Part shown: positions 50,212 to 60,279 of the stretch, piece by piece
Layout of the letters: each line of letters begins with the position of its first letter
How positions within the stretch are numbered: position 1 is the first letter of the stretch
Origin: Desulfobacter sp.
GTDB taxonomy: Bacteria; Desulfobacterota; Desulfobacteria; Desulfobacterales; Desulfobacteraceae
DNA length: 64,000 bases
Reading direction: 5' to 3'
Assembly: GCA_028768545.1 (NCBI GenBank)
Contig: CP054838.1
Coordinates: 124,001-188,000 of the forward strand
Program-made: the position numbers and the translations under genes
The notes under the pieces: generated by a model
The model's database searches: none
The model's input: the letters and a program-made list of their open reading frames with translations, nothing else
Told to the model about the DNA's origin: nothing

Positions 50212-51662
50212 AAGGGCGTTCAAAATTCTGTGTCAGTTGAATGAAAGCTGATATACTCAGCTAAATAAGGAGAACTGACATGACCGAAGAAAACACCGAA
50301 TTTGATTTTCAAAAAGCCCCTAAAGGCATCCAGGAAGGTAAACCCTTCACAGGTAAGGGCGGCGTCCTTACATCATTAATCAAAAATCTTGCTGAAGCTG
50401 CTCTTGAAGGAGAGTTGGAGTCCCATCTCGGGCAGGAAGTTTCTGCCAACCGCCGTAATGGAAAAAGCAAAAAGACCATTAAATCCCTGGATGGTAAATT
50501 TGAGCTGGAAACCCCGCGTGACAGGGCCGGAACCTTCTCTCCACAGATCGTCAAAAAACATCAGACAACGCTCAGCGATGAAATTGAAAGAAAGATAATA
50601 GCCCTTTACGGCCTGGGCATGAGTTATAATGATATGGCTTCCCATTTACAGGAAATCTATGGACTTGAGATTTCAAATGCCACTCTGAGCACCATTACCG
50701 ATAAAATCATCCATACCGTCAAAGAATGGCAGGCCAGGCCGTTGGAAAATGTGTACCCAATCGTATGGCTTGATGCCATACATTATAAAGTACGAGAAAA
50801 CGGAAAGGTCGGCAGCAAAGCCGTTTACACAATTCTTGGGGTGAATATCGAGGGCCGCAAAGAGGTTCTTGGGCTGTACATATCCGAGAATGAGGGTGCG
50901 AACTTCTGGCTGCAGGTGTTAACAGACCTTTCAAACCGAGGGGTAAAAGATATCCTGATTGCCTGTGTTGATGGTCTAAAAGGTTTTCCCGAGGCCATTG
51001 AGACCATATTCCCGGACACAGAAGTTCAACTCTGCGTAGTCCACCAGATCCGAAATTCATTGAAATACGTTGGTTCCAAAAATAAAAAGGAATTTATGGC
51101 AGATCTAAAACGTGTTTATAAAGCGGTCAATAAGGATCTGGCCGAAGAAGAACTGGATATCTTGGAAAATAAATGGAATGACAAATACCCGATTGTGATA
51201 AAATCCTGGCGGAACAACTGGGAACGCCTCAGTCATTTCTTTAAATATCCAGAAGAGATTCGACGGATAATATACACCACAAATACCATTGAGGCTGTGC
51301 ATCGACAGTTTCGAAAACTGACCAAAACAAAGGGATCATTCCCGAACCAGGACAGCCTGTTAAAGCTGCTTTACATGGGGATCCAGAACGCCAGTAAAAA
51401 ATGGACAATGCCGATTCAAAATTGGTCACTGACAATTTCCCAGTTGGCAATTTTCTTTGAAGGCCGGCTGGATAAAGAGCTGGGAATTTGATAGGGATTT
51501 ATTTACAGATGGAAAAGATGGTTCCAGGAACTCCACTCCAGCAAAAGTCAACTCCTCCGACGTGGCTGATTGAAGGCCCATTCTCGGACCTGACTTTTAC
51601 TTCCGCTGGCGCTGAGGCAGATCCGGGAACCGAAACCGTGACACAGAATTCTGAACATTCCC
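50212..51662 (+). mobile_element. IS256-family element, copy 5
   Basis: The element is 1451 bp. Its left flank (GGATATATC, autotransporter remnant) and right flank (CTCAGGAG, inside an ISAs1-like transposase) do not match. It joins two unrelated sequences, so a rearrangement took place here. Confidence 0.93.
50280..51491 (+). CDS. IS256-family transposase (copy 5)
   Basis: The 403-residue frame is intact, with two visible changes against most copies: KAPKGIQ near the N-terminus and FELETPRD, the latter shared with copy 6. Catalytic motifs are unchanged. Confidence 0.94.
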   Translation: MTEENTEFDFQKAPKGIQEGKPFTGKGGVLTSLIKNLAEAALEGELESHLGQEVSANRRNGKSKKTIKSLDGKFELETPRDRAGTFSPQIVKKHQTTLSDEIERKIIALYGLGMSYNDMASHLQEIYGLEISNATLSTITDKIIHTVKEWQARPLENVYPIVWLDAIHYKVRENGKVGSKAVYTILGVNIEGRKEVLGLYISENEGANFWLQVLTDLSNRGVKDILIACVDGLKGFPEAIETIFPDTEVQLCVVHQIRNSLKYVGSKNKKEFMADLKRVYKAVNKDLAEEELDILENKWNDKYPIVIKSWRNNWERLSHFFKYPEEIRRIIYTTNTIEAVHRQFRKLTKTKGSFPNQDSLLKLLYMGIQNASKKWTMPIQNWSLTISQLAIFFEGRLDKELGI

Positions 51663-52649
51663 CTCAGGAGAGTTCCCCTTTCTGACTCTGCTTTCGTCTT
51701 CACGGAACGCAATATCCAATACCCAATGCACTGAATTTTCAATTCCCCAATGCCTCCTGACAGCATTACCAAAAATATTGGGGTCGCTATCCAGGCTCGA
51801 TATATAATATCGCTTTTCATGACTGATCTGGCCGTCCATTTCCCGGGTGGATTCAATCATTCCAATATTTTTCAAACCTTTCCAACTTTTTTTATCTTCA
51901 AACCAATCAATATCAGAGGTTATCACAGCCCTGCGCGTTTCGACTCGACCGTGCCCTCCGTCAACACTGGTCTGTTCATTAAACTGGTACCCCTGATTTT
52001 TCATTTCTTCCATTTTATTGAAAAAAAGTACCGCTTCATCATGCAAGGTTTTATGATTTTCTTTCAGGGCAAGGACATAGTCACACCCTTTGTTTATTAT
52101 GGTTTCAGCGATTTTCTTTTGAGTGCCCATGGCATCAATGGTTATAATGCAGCCCGAGATATCTAAAAGTTTTAAAAGATTTGGAATGGCCGTAATTTCA
52201 TTTGATTTTTCTTCGGTTTTTAATTGCCCTAAAACCACTTTATTAGACGAAGCCCACGCACTGATCATATGAATGGCTTTCTTATCATTGGAGGTATCGT
52301 GTGAACGCCTTAGAGTTTTGCCGTCGATTGCAATGACTTGACCTTTGGTCATCTTTGCAACCGACTGAACCCAGTGCATAAAACTGCTCTGAAATTCATT
52401 CGGGTTCATCCTTTCAAAAATTCTGCCAAAGGTGTCATGGGAGGGTATCCCATGGGGAAGGCTTAGAAATTTTGACAACCACCTTTTTCTCTTTTTGCCA
52501 AAGTTTTCAATTTGCTCATAAGTGTCTGCGCCAGCAACTACCGCACAAATTGCGATGATGACGACATCAATTAAATTATGAAGCTTATTGTGGTGTCTGG
52601 GGTCCTGAATATTGTCAAAAAAAGTTTCAAGAGATTTTTTTTCGTTCAT
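51663..52649 (-). pseudogene. ISAs1-like transposase, C-terminus lost
   Basis: Translation starts at ATG 52649, six bases after AAGGAG. The protein holds the ISAs1/H-repeat N-terminal domain (FFDNIQDPRHHNKLHN) and the catalytic motifs IDGKTLRRSHD, TIDAMGTQKK and WGIENSVHWVLD. It breaks off at GNSPE and runs into IS256 sequence. About 50 C-terminal residues are missing by comparison with the first copy. Confidence 0.88.
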
Positions 52650-52830
52650 TGGCAACTCCTTGTGTTTATTGCCATATATATCGTATCTGTGCAGCGATGT
52701 CTAGGAAAATTTTGTTCGATGCTCATATACTATAGCAAGCCAGGAGAGCCAGACTGGGATAGGGTGAAGGGGGTGGAGTGGCGTAAATGAGCGGCCCGCC
52801 AGGACGGCATAGGTCCGATCATTTCCGCTT

Positions 52831-52857
52831 CTTAAGCGGTCAGGACGACCGCTTAAG
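52831..52857. other. hairpin in the ISAs1-like leader
   Basis: CTTAAGCGGTC (52831-52841) and GACCGCTTAAG (52847-52857) form a perfect 11-bp stem with a 5-base loop between the IS end and the transposase gene. The same hairpin is at 60196-60222 in another copy. It could limit read-through transcription into the transposase or act in transposition; neither is shown. Confidence 0.6.
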
Positions 52858-52947
52858 ATTTAACGGAATCCCCCTCACCTATTCCTGCCGGGTAAGGACG
52901 AATCTTAATAAAAGTTACATGCGATGACCCTGAGGACAACCAGAGGT

Positions 52948-53112
52948 TCAATCAAGGCCCATCTCTTTTTCAACCCGGGCGATCTGCTCAAGAAGTTTTG
53001 CCTTTTCCTCAGGGGTGAGGCCGGGTCGGGCCAATTGGGTTTGAAGGCTCAAAAGAATCATCTCTTCCCGATACTCATTGCAGGTGTATGCTGGCTTTTT
53101 GTCCATTTTCAT
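52948..53112 (-). CDS. small hypothetical protein
   Basis: The frame encodes 54 residues (MKMDKKPAYTCNEYREEMIL, then LSLQTQLARPGLTPEEKAKL, ending KEMGLD). The charged, helical, Leu/Glu-rich make-up looks like a real small protein. It starts 24 bp after the methyltransferase gene and is probably co-transcribed with it. The function is unknown. An ISAs1-like element begins 15 bp past its stop. Confidence 0.6.
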   Translation of the reverse strand: MKMDKKPAYTCNEYREEMILLSLQTQLARPGLTPEEKAKLLEQIARVEKEMGLD

Positions 53113-53136
53113 TTCCAGGTCCAGGTCTTTGCCCGA

Positions 53137-54342
53137 TCAATACAAGTCGTACTTCACCAATTTGCCGTCAAGTCCGCCAATTTTCAACGGCCGCTTCCAG
53201 GACGGAGCCAGGGGCACCTTCTTAATGTATTTGGTATCCCCGAAATAAACAAAGGCGGAACATCCTCTGCAGCCGTCCTTTAAAAAGATCCCCAAATCCT
53301 TGTAAAACTGGTTCATCTCCCCTTCTTTGCCCATGCGGATCCCATAGGGGGGGTTGGTGACGATCACAGAATTCTCAATGGGGTCAAGATCTTTGAAATC
53401 AGAAAGAAGAATGGGGATATCCCCCCCGAAATGCAGCCCCATGAGATTGGTTTTCACCGCATCAACAGAGGACGGGGCAATATCACTTCCCCGGATCAGG
53501 CCCTGGGGCAGGGGTCTGATATTCTTGTTTGCATCTGACCGGACCTGGTCCCAGACCTGGGCATCAAAATCCGGAAGCCGCTCAAACCCGAACCCTTCCC
53601 GGAACACCTGGGCCGGAATCCGGCTGTAATGCATCAGGGCCTCGCAAAGCAGGGTGCCGGATCCGCACATGGGATCATACAGGGGTTTTGATCCGTCCCA
53701 TTGGCTCAAACGGATAATGGCGGCAGCCACGGTTTCCTGCATGGGCGCAGACACGGAGGCTTCCCTGTATCCCCGCTTGTGCAGGGGACCGCCCGAGGCA
53801 TCCACAGACAGGGTGGCCCGGTCCTTGTGAATATGAATATTGATGATGATCCAGGGATTATTGGCATCCACAGAAGGCCTTCGGTTGGTCCTGTCCCTGA
53901 AATAATCGGCAATGGCATCCTTAACACGAAGCCCTGCAAAGTTGGAATGGTTGATCTGGGATTCAGCCACATTGGCCACAACGGCGAAGGTTTTTTTAGG
54001 GGTTAAAAACTCTTCCCACCGGATCTTTTTAACGGCCTTGTAAAGCGCATCCTTGTCTTCACACGGAAAAACCGCCAAAGGCGCCAGAATTCTTGAAACC
54101 AGTCTTGCCTGATAGGTAATCCTATAGAATCCTGCCTTGTCCGCCTTAAACCAGACCCCCCGAAAGACAGGTTCCAGATCCCTTGCCCCAAGCGTCTTTA
54201 ACTCGGCAACGGCAAGATCTTTTACACTTTCAGCGACCTGGGCAAAATAACGGGACTCTCTTTCATATATATATTCAAGCTTGGCAAGCTTCCGGGTTTT
54301 ACCCCGCCCTTTTTGGAGGATGCTTCTCTTTTGGATATTCAA
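53137..54342 (-). CDS. THUMP-domain rRNA (guanine-N2) methyltransferase, RlmL-type
   Basis: The ~401-residue protein has an N-terminal ferredoxin-like/THUMP region (~20-155) and a UPF0020 methyltransferase domain. The SAM-binding motif is LYDPMCGSGTLLCEA, and VTNPPYGIRMG is the N-P-P-Y catalytic motif. It would methylate guanine in 23S rRNA, like the N-terminal half of E. coli RlmL. TTG 54342 is preferred as start because AAGGAAG lies just upstream; TTG 54366 is the next option. It is one of the few host genes between the IS blocks and is intact. Confidence 0.85.
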   Translation of the reverse strand: MNIQKRSILQKGRGKTRKLAKLEYIYERESRYFAQVAESVKDLAVAELKTLGARDLEPVFRGVWFKADKAGFYRITYQARLVSRILAPLAVFPCEDKDALYKAVKKIRWEEFLTPKKTFAVVANVAESQINHSNFAGLRVKDAIADYFRDRTNRRPSVDANNPWIIINIHIHKDRATLSVDASGGPLHKRGYREASVSAPMQETVAAAIIRLSQWDGSKPLYDPMCGSGTLLCEALMHYSRIPAQVFREGFGFERLPDFDAQVWDQVRSDANKNIRPLPQGLIRGSDIAPSSVDAVKTNLMGLHFGGDIPILLSDFKDLDPIENSVIVTNPPYGIRMGKEGEMNQFYKDLGIFLKDGCRGCSAFVYFGDTKYIKKVPLAPSWKRPLKIGGLDGKLVKYDLY

Positions 54343-54469
54343 AACGTTATCTTCCTTGATAGTCAAAAATTTAAACTTTATTTATACCAGTATTTTCATG
54401 GTTTTAAAATGGGTAAAGCATTAAAAGACAGGGCTCACGCATGTAAATATTGTAAAGTGCCTATAGTTT

Positions 54470-55920
54470 GGGAATGTTCAGAATTCTGTGTCACGGTTTC
54501 GGTTCCCGGATCTGCCTCAGCGCCAGCGGAAGTAAAAGTCAGGTCCGAGAATGGGCCTTCAATCAGCCACGTCGGAGGAGTTGGCTTTTGCTGGAGTGGA
54601 GTTCCTGGAACCATCTTTTCCATCTGTAAATAAATCCCTATCAAATTCCCAGCTCTTTATCCAGCCGGCCTTCAAAGAAAATTGCCAACTGGGAAATTGT
54701 CAGTGACCAATTTTGAATCGGCATTGTCCATTTCTTACTGGCGTTCTGGATCCCCATGTAAAGCAGCTTTAACAGGCTGTCCTGGTTCGGGAATGATCCC
54801 TTTGTTTTGGTCAGTTTTCGAAACTGTCGATGCACAGCCTCAATGGTATTTGTGGTGTATATTATCCGTCGAATCTCTTCTGGATATTTAAAGAAATGAC
54901 TGAGGCGTTCCCAGTTGTTCCGCCAGGATTTTATCACAATCGGGTATTTGTCATTCCATTTATTTTCCAAGATATCCAGTTCTTCTTCGGCCAGATCCTT
55001 ATTGACCGCTTTATAAACACGTTTTAGATCTGCCATAAATTCCTTTTTATTTTTGGAACCAACGTATTTCAATGAATTTCGGATCTGGTGGACTACGCAG
55101 AGTTGAACTTCTGTGTCCGGGAATATGGTCTCAATGGCCTCGGGAAAACCTTTTAGACCATCAACACAGGCAATCAGGATATCTTTTACCCCTCGGTTTG
55201 AAAGGTCTGTTAACACCTGCAGCCAGAAGTTCGCACCCTCATTCTCGGATATGTACAGCCCAAGAACCTCTTTGCGGCCCTCGATATTCACCCCAAGAAT
55301 TGTGTAAACGGCTTTGCTGCCGACCTTTCCGTTTTCTCGTACTTTATAATGTATGGCATCAAGCCATACGATTGGGTACACATTTTCCAACGGCCTGGCC
55401 TGCCATTCTTTGACGGTATGGATGATTTTATCGGTAATGGTGCTCAGAGTGGCATTTGAAATCTCAAGTCCATAGATTTCCTGTAAATGGGAAGCCATAT
55501 CATTATAACTCATGCCCAGGCCGTAAAGGGCTATTATCTTTCTTTCAATTTCATCGCTGAGCGTTGTCTGATGTTTTTTGACGATCTGTGGAGAGAAGGT
55601 TCCGGCCCTGTCACGCGGGGTTTCCAGCTCAAATTTACCATCCAGGGATTTAATGGTCTTTTTGCTTTTTCCATTACGGCGGTTGGCAGAAACTTCCTGC
55701 CCGAGATGGGACTCCAACTCTCCTTCAAGAGCAGCTTCAGCAAGATTTTTGATTAATGATGTAAGGACGCCGCCCTTACCTGTGAAGGGTTTACCTTCCT
55801 GGATGCCTTTAAGGGCTTTTTGAAAATCAAATTCGGTGTTTTCTTCGGTCATGTCAGTTCTCCTTATTTAGCTGAGTATATCAGCTTTCATTCAACTGAC
55901 ACAGAATTTTGAACGCCCTT
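54470..55920 (-). mobile_element. IS256-family element, copy 6
   Basis: The element is 1451 bp and is flanked by TATAGTTT at 54462-54469 and 55921-55928. It lies between the end of the ISAs1-like transposase gene and the element terminus, so it did not break the transposase frame itself. Confidence 0.95.
54641..55852 (-). CDS. IS256-family transposase (copy 6)
   Basis: The intact 403-residue frame shares FELETPRD with copy 5 and is otherwise the consensus sequence. All catalytic motifs and the upstream promoter-like palindrome are preserved. Confidence 0.94.
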   Translation of the reverse strand: MTEENTEFDFQKALKGIQEGKPFTGKGGVLTSLIKNLAEAALEGELESHLGQEVSANRRNGKSKKTIKSLDGKFELETPRDRAGTFSPQIVKKHQTTLSDEIERKIIALYGLGMSYNDMASHLQEIYGLEISNATLSTITDKIIHTVKEWQARPLENVYPIVWLDAIHYKVRENGKVGSKAVYTILGVNIEGRKEVLGLYISENEGANFWLQVLTDLSNRGVKDILIACVDGLKGFPEAIETIFPDTEVQLCVVHQIRNSLKYVGSKNKKEFMADLKRVYKAVNKDLAEEELDILENKWNDKYPIVIKSWRNNWERLSHFFKYPEEIRRIIYTTNTIEAVHRQFRKLTKTKGSFPNQDSLLKLLYMGIQNASKKWTMPIQNWSLTISQLAIFFEGRLDKELGI

Positions 55921-57530
55921 TATAGTTTTGATTGGTTCAAGTATCATCCAAACATAACTTCCTCCAGATATTTGATATCCATAGCAGCATTCAACCTTTT
56001 GGTTTTTACACTCCCTTTAAATGTCTTATTGTTCCGTAATAAATTTAATGCAATGTGCCGAATCGCTGCAAAATTCTCAGGAGAGTTCCCCTTTCTGACT
56101 CTGCTTTCGTCTTCACGGAACGCAATATCCAATACCCAATGCACTGAATTTTCAATTCCCCAATGCCTCCTAACAGCATTACCAAAAATATTGGGGTCGC
56201 TATCCAGGCTCGATATATAATATCGCTTTTCATGACTGATCTGGCCGTCCATTTCCCGGGTGGATTCAATCATTCCAATACTTTTCAAACCTTTCCAACT
56301 TTTTTTATCTTCAAACCAATCAATATCAGAGGTTATCACAGCCCTGCGCGTTTCGACTCGACCGTGCCCTCCGTCAACACTGGTCTGTTCATTAAACTGG
56401 TACCCCTGATTTTTCATTTCTTCCATTTTATTGAAAAAAAGTACCGCTTCATCATGCAAGGTTTTATGATTTTCTTTCAGGGCAAGGACATAGTCACACC
56501 CTTTGTTTATTATGGTTTCAGCGATTTTCTTTTAAGTGCCCATGGCATCAATGGTTATAATGCAGCCCGAGATATCTAAAAGTTTTCAGTGATGTCCGGT
56601 TAGGTTTTTGCTTGCTCAATAATTTTTTGATCTTTGACAATATTGTCCCTGTTTGAACTATGAGAGCCCTGCTCCTCGCAGCCAAAAAGGTCATTTAGAA
56701 TGGCGGTTCGCAGCTGCCGAACTCTTTTGATCGTGACCTTTTCATTAAACTGTTTTTGGCAATGGATTGCCAGTAACAGGTAAGTGATAAGGCCGCCAAG
56801 AATCTGAACCATAAGGCCGTATTCACTGCGGGCAATGAGATGATATACCTTCAGATGTTCTTTCCACCATTTGAAAAAATCCTCAATGGTCCACCGGAGT
56901 TTATAAATTGTTGCTATTTGTTCCGCTGTTAAATCATGCCTGTCAGTTGCCACATAGTATTTGACGCCAGCAATTTTATAGCCAACAACCCGAACAGGCC
57001 TTTTCGTCTGGTTTTGATTCGGAGTACCAAGTTTAACCAGTGCATCATAAAAAATGTAGCTGTCGGAAGGGGTCTCGTGGTTATCAATAATTGTTCTTGT
57101 TGTCCTGGTTTTTATACGGCAGACAAAATGTTTGCCTTGCTCCTGAAGCAGGTCAAATTCTTTATGGGATTGATATCCACGATCCATAACACCTGTTTGC
57201 CCCTTGGAAAGTATTTTGGGAACAAAAGTGCGTTCAGCGCCGTTGCCTTCAGTCAAAAAGATTTTGTTTGGGATTCCGTGATTAATGTCAAATCCGCAAT
57301 GTACTTTGGCTTTTTTACTTCCTTTTCTGTAGTTCGCCCAGTGCATTGAAAGGACTGCATTTATGAGACTACCGTCAATGGAAACCAACTCTCCTAACTC
57401 GGCGTGTTCACCCGGATGACACTCAAGAGCCTGTTTATAAAGATCCTCAAAGATAAATCCCTCTGTGACAATATAAGTGAGACACTTACCCCTTGATAAA
57501 TTAGTGTAGGGCGGGTAAGGCAATACTTAT

Positions 57531-58040
57531 ATGAAACCGATAAAAATGAACCCACTACCAGAGTCCGAAAAACAGGCAGTCCCCAAGGAGGCACCAATGG
57601 AAGGAGCCCATAGGGCGACTGGAATTGGTGCCTCCTTGGGGGGACAGGATTCAATCCCTGATCCTGAAGTTCCTGAGAAAAAGCCCCGGCGTAATTTCAC
57701 TGCTTCTTATAAACTGCGTATTCTCCAAGAGGTTGAAAACTGCAATGAATCCGGAGGAATAGGTAGGATACTTCGAAGAGAGGGCCTCTATTCTTCAAAT
57801 TTAGCCGATTGGCGCAAAGCCCGGAATAAAGGACTTCTCAACGCCATGGCACCTCGAAAGCGAGGGAGGAAATCCAAAGAGAAGAACCCATTGGCAACAG
57901 AGGTCGCCAGACTTCAAAAAGAAAAATCTAAATTAGAGCATAAGTTAAAACAGGCGGAACTCATCATTGAAGCCCAAAAAAAAATTTCTCAGATCCTGGG
58001 AATCCAACAAAATCTGGACGACCTCAAAGGAGACGACTGA
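57531..58040 (+). CDS. IS3-family OrfA
   Basis: The protein is 169 residues from ATG 57531 or 147 residues from ATG 57597. The second start has AAGGAGG five bases upstream, while the first has only a weak site. It contains a helix-turn-helix (FTASYKLRILQEVENCNESG, REGLYSSNLADWRKARN) and a C-terminal leucine-zipper-like coiled coil (EVARLQKEKSKLEHKLKQAE). It would bind the element ends. Its TGA overlaps the start of orfB (TGATG), so the two are coupled and not frameshifted. Confidence 0.88.
   Translation: MKPIKMNPLPESEKQAVPKEAPMEGAHRATGIGASLGGQDSIPDPEVPEKKPRRNFTASYKLRILQEVENCNESGGIGRILRREGLYSSNLADWRKARNKGLLNAMAPRKRGRKSKEKNPLATEVARLQKEKSKLEHKLKQAELIIEAQKKISQILGIQQNLDDLKGDD
57581..57641 (+). 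promoter_or_regulatory. perfect 18-bp inverted repeat covering the OrfA ribosome site
   Basis: CCCCAAGGAGGCACCAAT (57581-57598) is exactly complementary to the segment 57624-57641, with a 25-base loop. The left arm contains the AAGGAGG site and the first two bases of ATG 57597. In mRNA this stem would hide the translation start of OrfA. Confidence 0.7.
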
Positions 58041-59047
58041 TGAATGCCGCCCTAACGTTAAGTCACGATCTTGGGAAAAAGCCTTCATGTGAGGCTTTCG
58101 GTGTCCCTCGCTCATCTTTTTATAGGTTTTATTCTCCGAAAAAACAGGTGAAATCAAAGCGGGGCAGCTCTCCTCTTTCTTTGAATCCTGATGAACAACA
58201 AACGGTTTTGGATATTCTTCACTCGGACACGTATCGAGACCAGGCCCCATACCAGGTCTATGCCTCTCTTCTTGATAAAGGAAAATACTATTGCTCCATC
58301 AGAACGATGTATCGGCTTCTTCACAAAGAACATGGTTCTGTGCCGGAACGAAGACGGCAGGTAAATCGCCCGAAATATAAAAAACCTGAATTGCTGGCAA
58401 CCGGACCGAATCAGGTCTGGTCCTGGGATATTACCAAGTTGAAAAGCGTCACAAAATGGACTTATTTCTATCTGTATGTAATCATGGATATTTTCAGCAG
58501 GTATGTTGTCGGCTGGATGGTCGCCCATAGGGAACAAACAGCATTGGCCAAAAGGCTTATTGAGAAGTCCTGTGAAAACCAAAATATATTACCCGGTCAG
58601 CTTGGACTTCATGCAGATCGGGGAGCCAGTATGAAATCCAAAGGGGTTGCCCAGCTTCTTGTCGATTTAGGGGTAACCAAAACCCACAGCAGACCGCACG
58701 TCAGCAATGATAACCCTTACTCTGAAGCTCAATTTAAAACATTGAAATATTGTCCAAAATTTCCAAATCATTTTGGTTCGATTGAGGATGCAAGAACCTT
58801 TTGCCAGGATTTCTTTGGATACTACAATAAAGAGCATTACCATTCTGGTATTGGCCTGGTAACCCCGGAACAGTTTCATTATGGCATTGCTAAAGAGATT
58901 TATGGGTCTCGCTGTAGAACTTTGAAAGAGGTGTTTATTAAAAACCCAATACGCTTTAAGGGGAAAATCCCTCGGCCACCAGCTTTACCAGAAGCAGCCT
59001 GGATCAACAAACCGGAACAGGAAGAGAAGGATAAGATTGGAGCCTAA
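58040..59047 (+). CDS. IS3-family OrfB transposase
   Basis: The 335-residue protein has an integrase (rve) catalytic core. The D-D-E residues fit WSWDITKLKS, LHADRGASMKSKG and NPYSEAQFKTLKY. An N-terminal helical region (AFGVPRSSFYRFY) precedes the core. AAAGGAG lies eight bases before the ATG. It is intact and is the only undamaged transposase of its family here. Confidence 0.92.
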   Translation: MNAALTLSHDLGKKPSCEAFGVPRSSFYRFYSPKKQVKSKRGSSPLSLNPDEQQTVLDILHSDTYRDQAPYQVYASLLDKGKYYCSIRTMYRLLHKEHGSVPERRRQVNRPKYKKPELLATGPNQVWSWDITKLKSVTKWTYFYLYVIMDIFSRYVVGWMVAHREQTALAKRLIEKSCENQNILPGQLGLHADRGASMKSKGVAQLLVDLGVTKTHSRPHVSNDNPYSEAQFKTLKYCPKFPNHFGSIEDARTFCQDFFGYYNKEHYHSGIGLVTPEQFHYGIAKEIYGSRCRTLKEVFIKNPIRFKGKIPRPPALPEAAWINKPEQEEKDKIGA

Positions 59048-60279
59048 TTTTAGGCATAAAGTGTCTCATTGTCATTGACACATTCCGAATTGCAGTTGTT
59101 CGAGTCCCCTGTGATTGATGGCTTCACAGAAACTACTACGGCTGATACCACCGTCTGGCGCAATATTTTCTTTAGCAAAAACATTCTCCTTGAGATCCTG
59201 AATTAAATGTCGGGCAGACTTGTGCTCCTGAAGATGGAAATAAACCAAAGCATTTATCTGGTCTTCGAATGTCATTTTTAAAGGGCGGTCTCCTCGAGAT
59301 TGTAATTCCGGTGCTTTTGAAAGTGACTTTATCAGAGGGCACCTGAAATTGTCAAAGTTCAGGGACCGTAGTTGTTTTTTAGGGACTGAGATGTGCGTCA
59401 TTTGAGCTCCTTGAGTTAAATTTTCAAGGCGCACAAAAATTTTTACGCACATTTGTCAACACAAAACCGACTGTTTTTTCAATGATTTTAGATGCTTTTT
59501 ATATGCAACAACCTAACCGGACACTACTGAAAAGTTTTAAAAGATTTGGAATGGCCGTAATTTCATTTGATTTTTCTTCGGTTTTTAATTGCCCTAAAAC
59601 CATTTTATTAGACGAAGCCCACGCACTGATCATATGAATGGCTTTCTTATCATTGGAGGTATCGTGTGAACGCCTTAGAGTTTTGCCGTCGATTGCAATG
59701 ACTTGACCTTTGGTCATCTTTGCAACCGACTGAACCCAGTGCATAAAACTGCTCTGAAATTCATTCGGGTTCATCCTTTCAAAAATTCTGCCAAAGGTGT
59801 CATGGGAGGGTATCCCATGGGGAAGGCTTAGAAATTTTGACAACCACCTTTTTCTCTTTTTGCCAAAGTTTTCAATTTGCTCATAAGTGTCTGCGCCAGC
59901 AACTACCGCACAAATTGCGATGATGACGACATCAATTAAATTATGAAGCTTATTGTGGTGTCTGGGGTCCTGAATATTGTCAAAAAAAGTTTCAAGAGAT
60001 TTTTTTTCGTTCATTGGCAACTCCTTGTGTTTATTGCCATATATATCGTATCTGTGCAGCGATGTCTAGGAAAATTTTGTTCGATGCTCATATACTATAG
60101 CAAGCCAAGAGAGCCAGGCTGGGATAGGGTGAAGGGGGTGGAGTGGCGTAAATGAGCGGCCCGCCAGGACGGCATAGGTCCGATCATTTCCGCTTCTTAA
60201 GCGGTCAGGACGACCGCTTAAGATTTAACGGAATCCCCCTCACCTATTCCTGCCGGGTAAGGACGAATCTTAATAAAAG

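Larger units (their letters stand above)
51663..52932 (-). mobile_element. ISAs1-like element, 3'-truncated
   Basis: The transposase-5' terminus is intact; on the minus strand it reads CAGGGTCATCGCATGTAAC, ending at 52932. The other end was lost at the IS256 border (51662/51663). The terminal CAGGG is typical of ISAs1-family ends. About 280 bp of non-coding leader precede the gene. Confidence 0.87.
57459..59087 (+). mobile_element. IS3-family-like element
   Basis: The element is 1629 bp with imperfect ~29-bp terminal repeats whose best-matching inner part is TGAGACACTT. It is flanked by the 3-bp duplication AAT (57456-57458 and 59088-59090). These borders restore the IS4-like transposase frame exactly. 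It is the innermost level of the nested set. Confidence 0.85.
56600..59401 (-). pseudogene. IS4-family transposase, split by an IS3-like element
   Basis: The N-terminal part starts at ATG 59401, after AAGGAGCTCAA (MTHISVPKKQLRSLNFDNFR), and ends at GLEQLQF. The C-terminal part resumes at IFEDLYKQALECHPG near 57455 and ends at 56600. Catalytic residues are in VSIDGSLINAV, GVMDRGYQSHKEFD and YKLRWTIEDFFKWWK. The last fits the Y-R-E-K signature of the family. The interrupted gene would give ~390 residues. Confidence 0.88.
56587..59529 (-). mobile_element. IS4-family-like element, itself interrupted
   Basis: The ends CAGTGATGTCCGGTTAGG (56587) and CAGTAGTGTCCGGTTAGG (complement, ending 59529) are 18-bp imperfect inverted repeats. 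The 9-bp duplication AAAAGTTTT lies at 56578-56586 and 59530-59538. Without the IS3-like insert the element is ~1311 bp. It sits inside an ISAs1-like transposase gene. Confidence 0.9.
55944..60014 (-). pseudogene. ISAs1-like transposase, interrupted and with nonsense codon
   Basis: The N-terminal part (60014 to ~59539) and the C-terminal part (56577 to 55944) flank the IS4-like insertion at codons for LLKL. In addition, TAA at 56532-56534 replaces the CAA (Gln) found in the other copies (AMGT-Q-KKIAE). The end of the gene (KYLEEVMFG) is intact. The start ATG 60014 follows AAGGAG. Confidence 0.88.
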
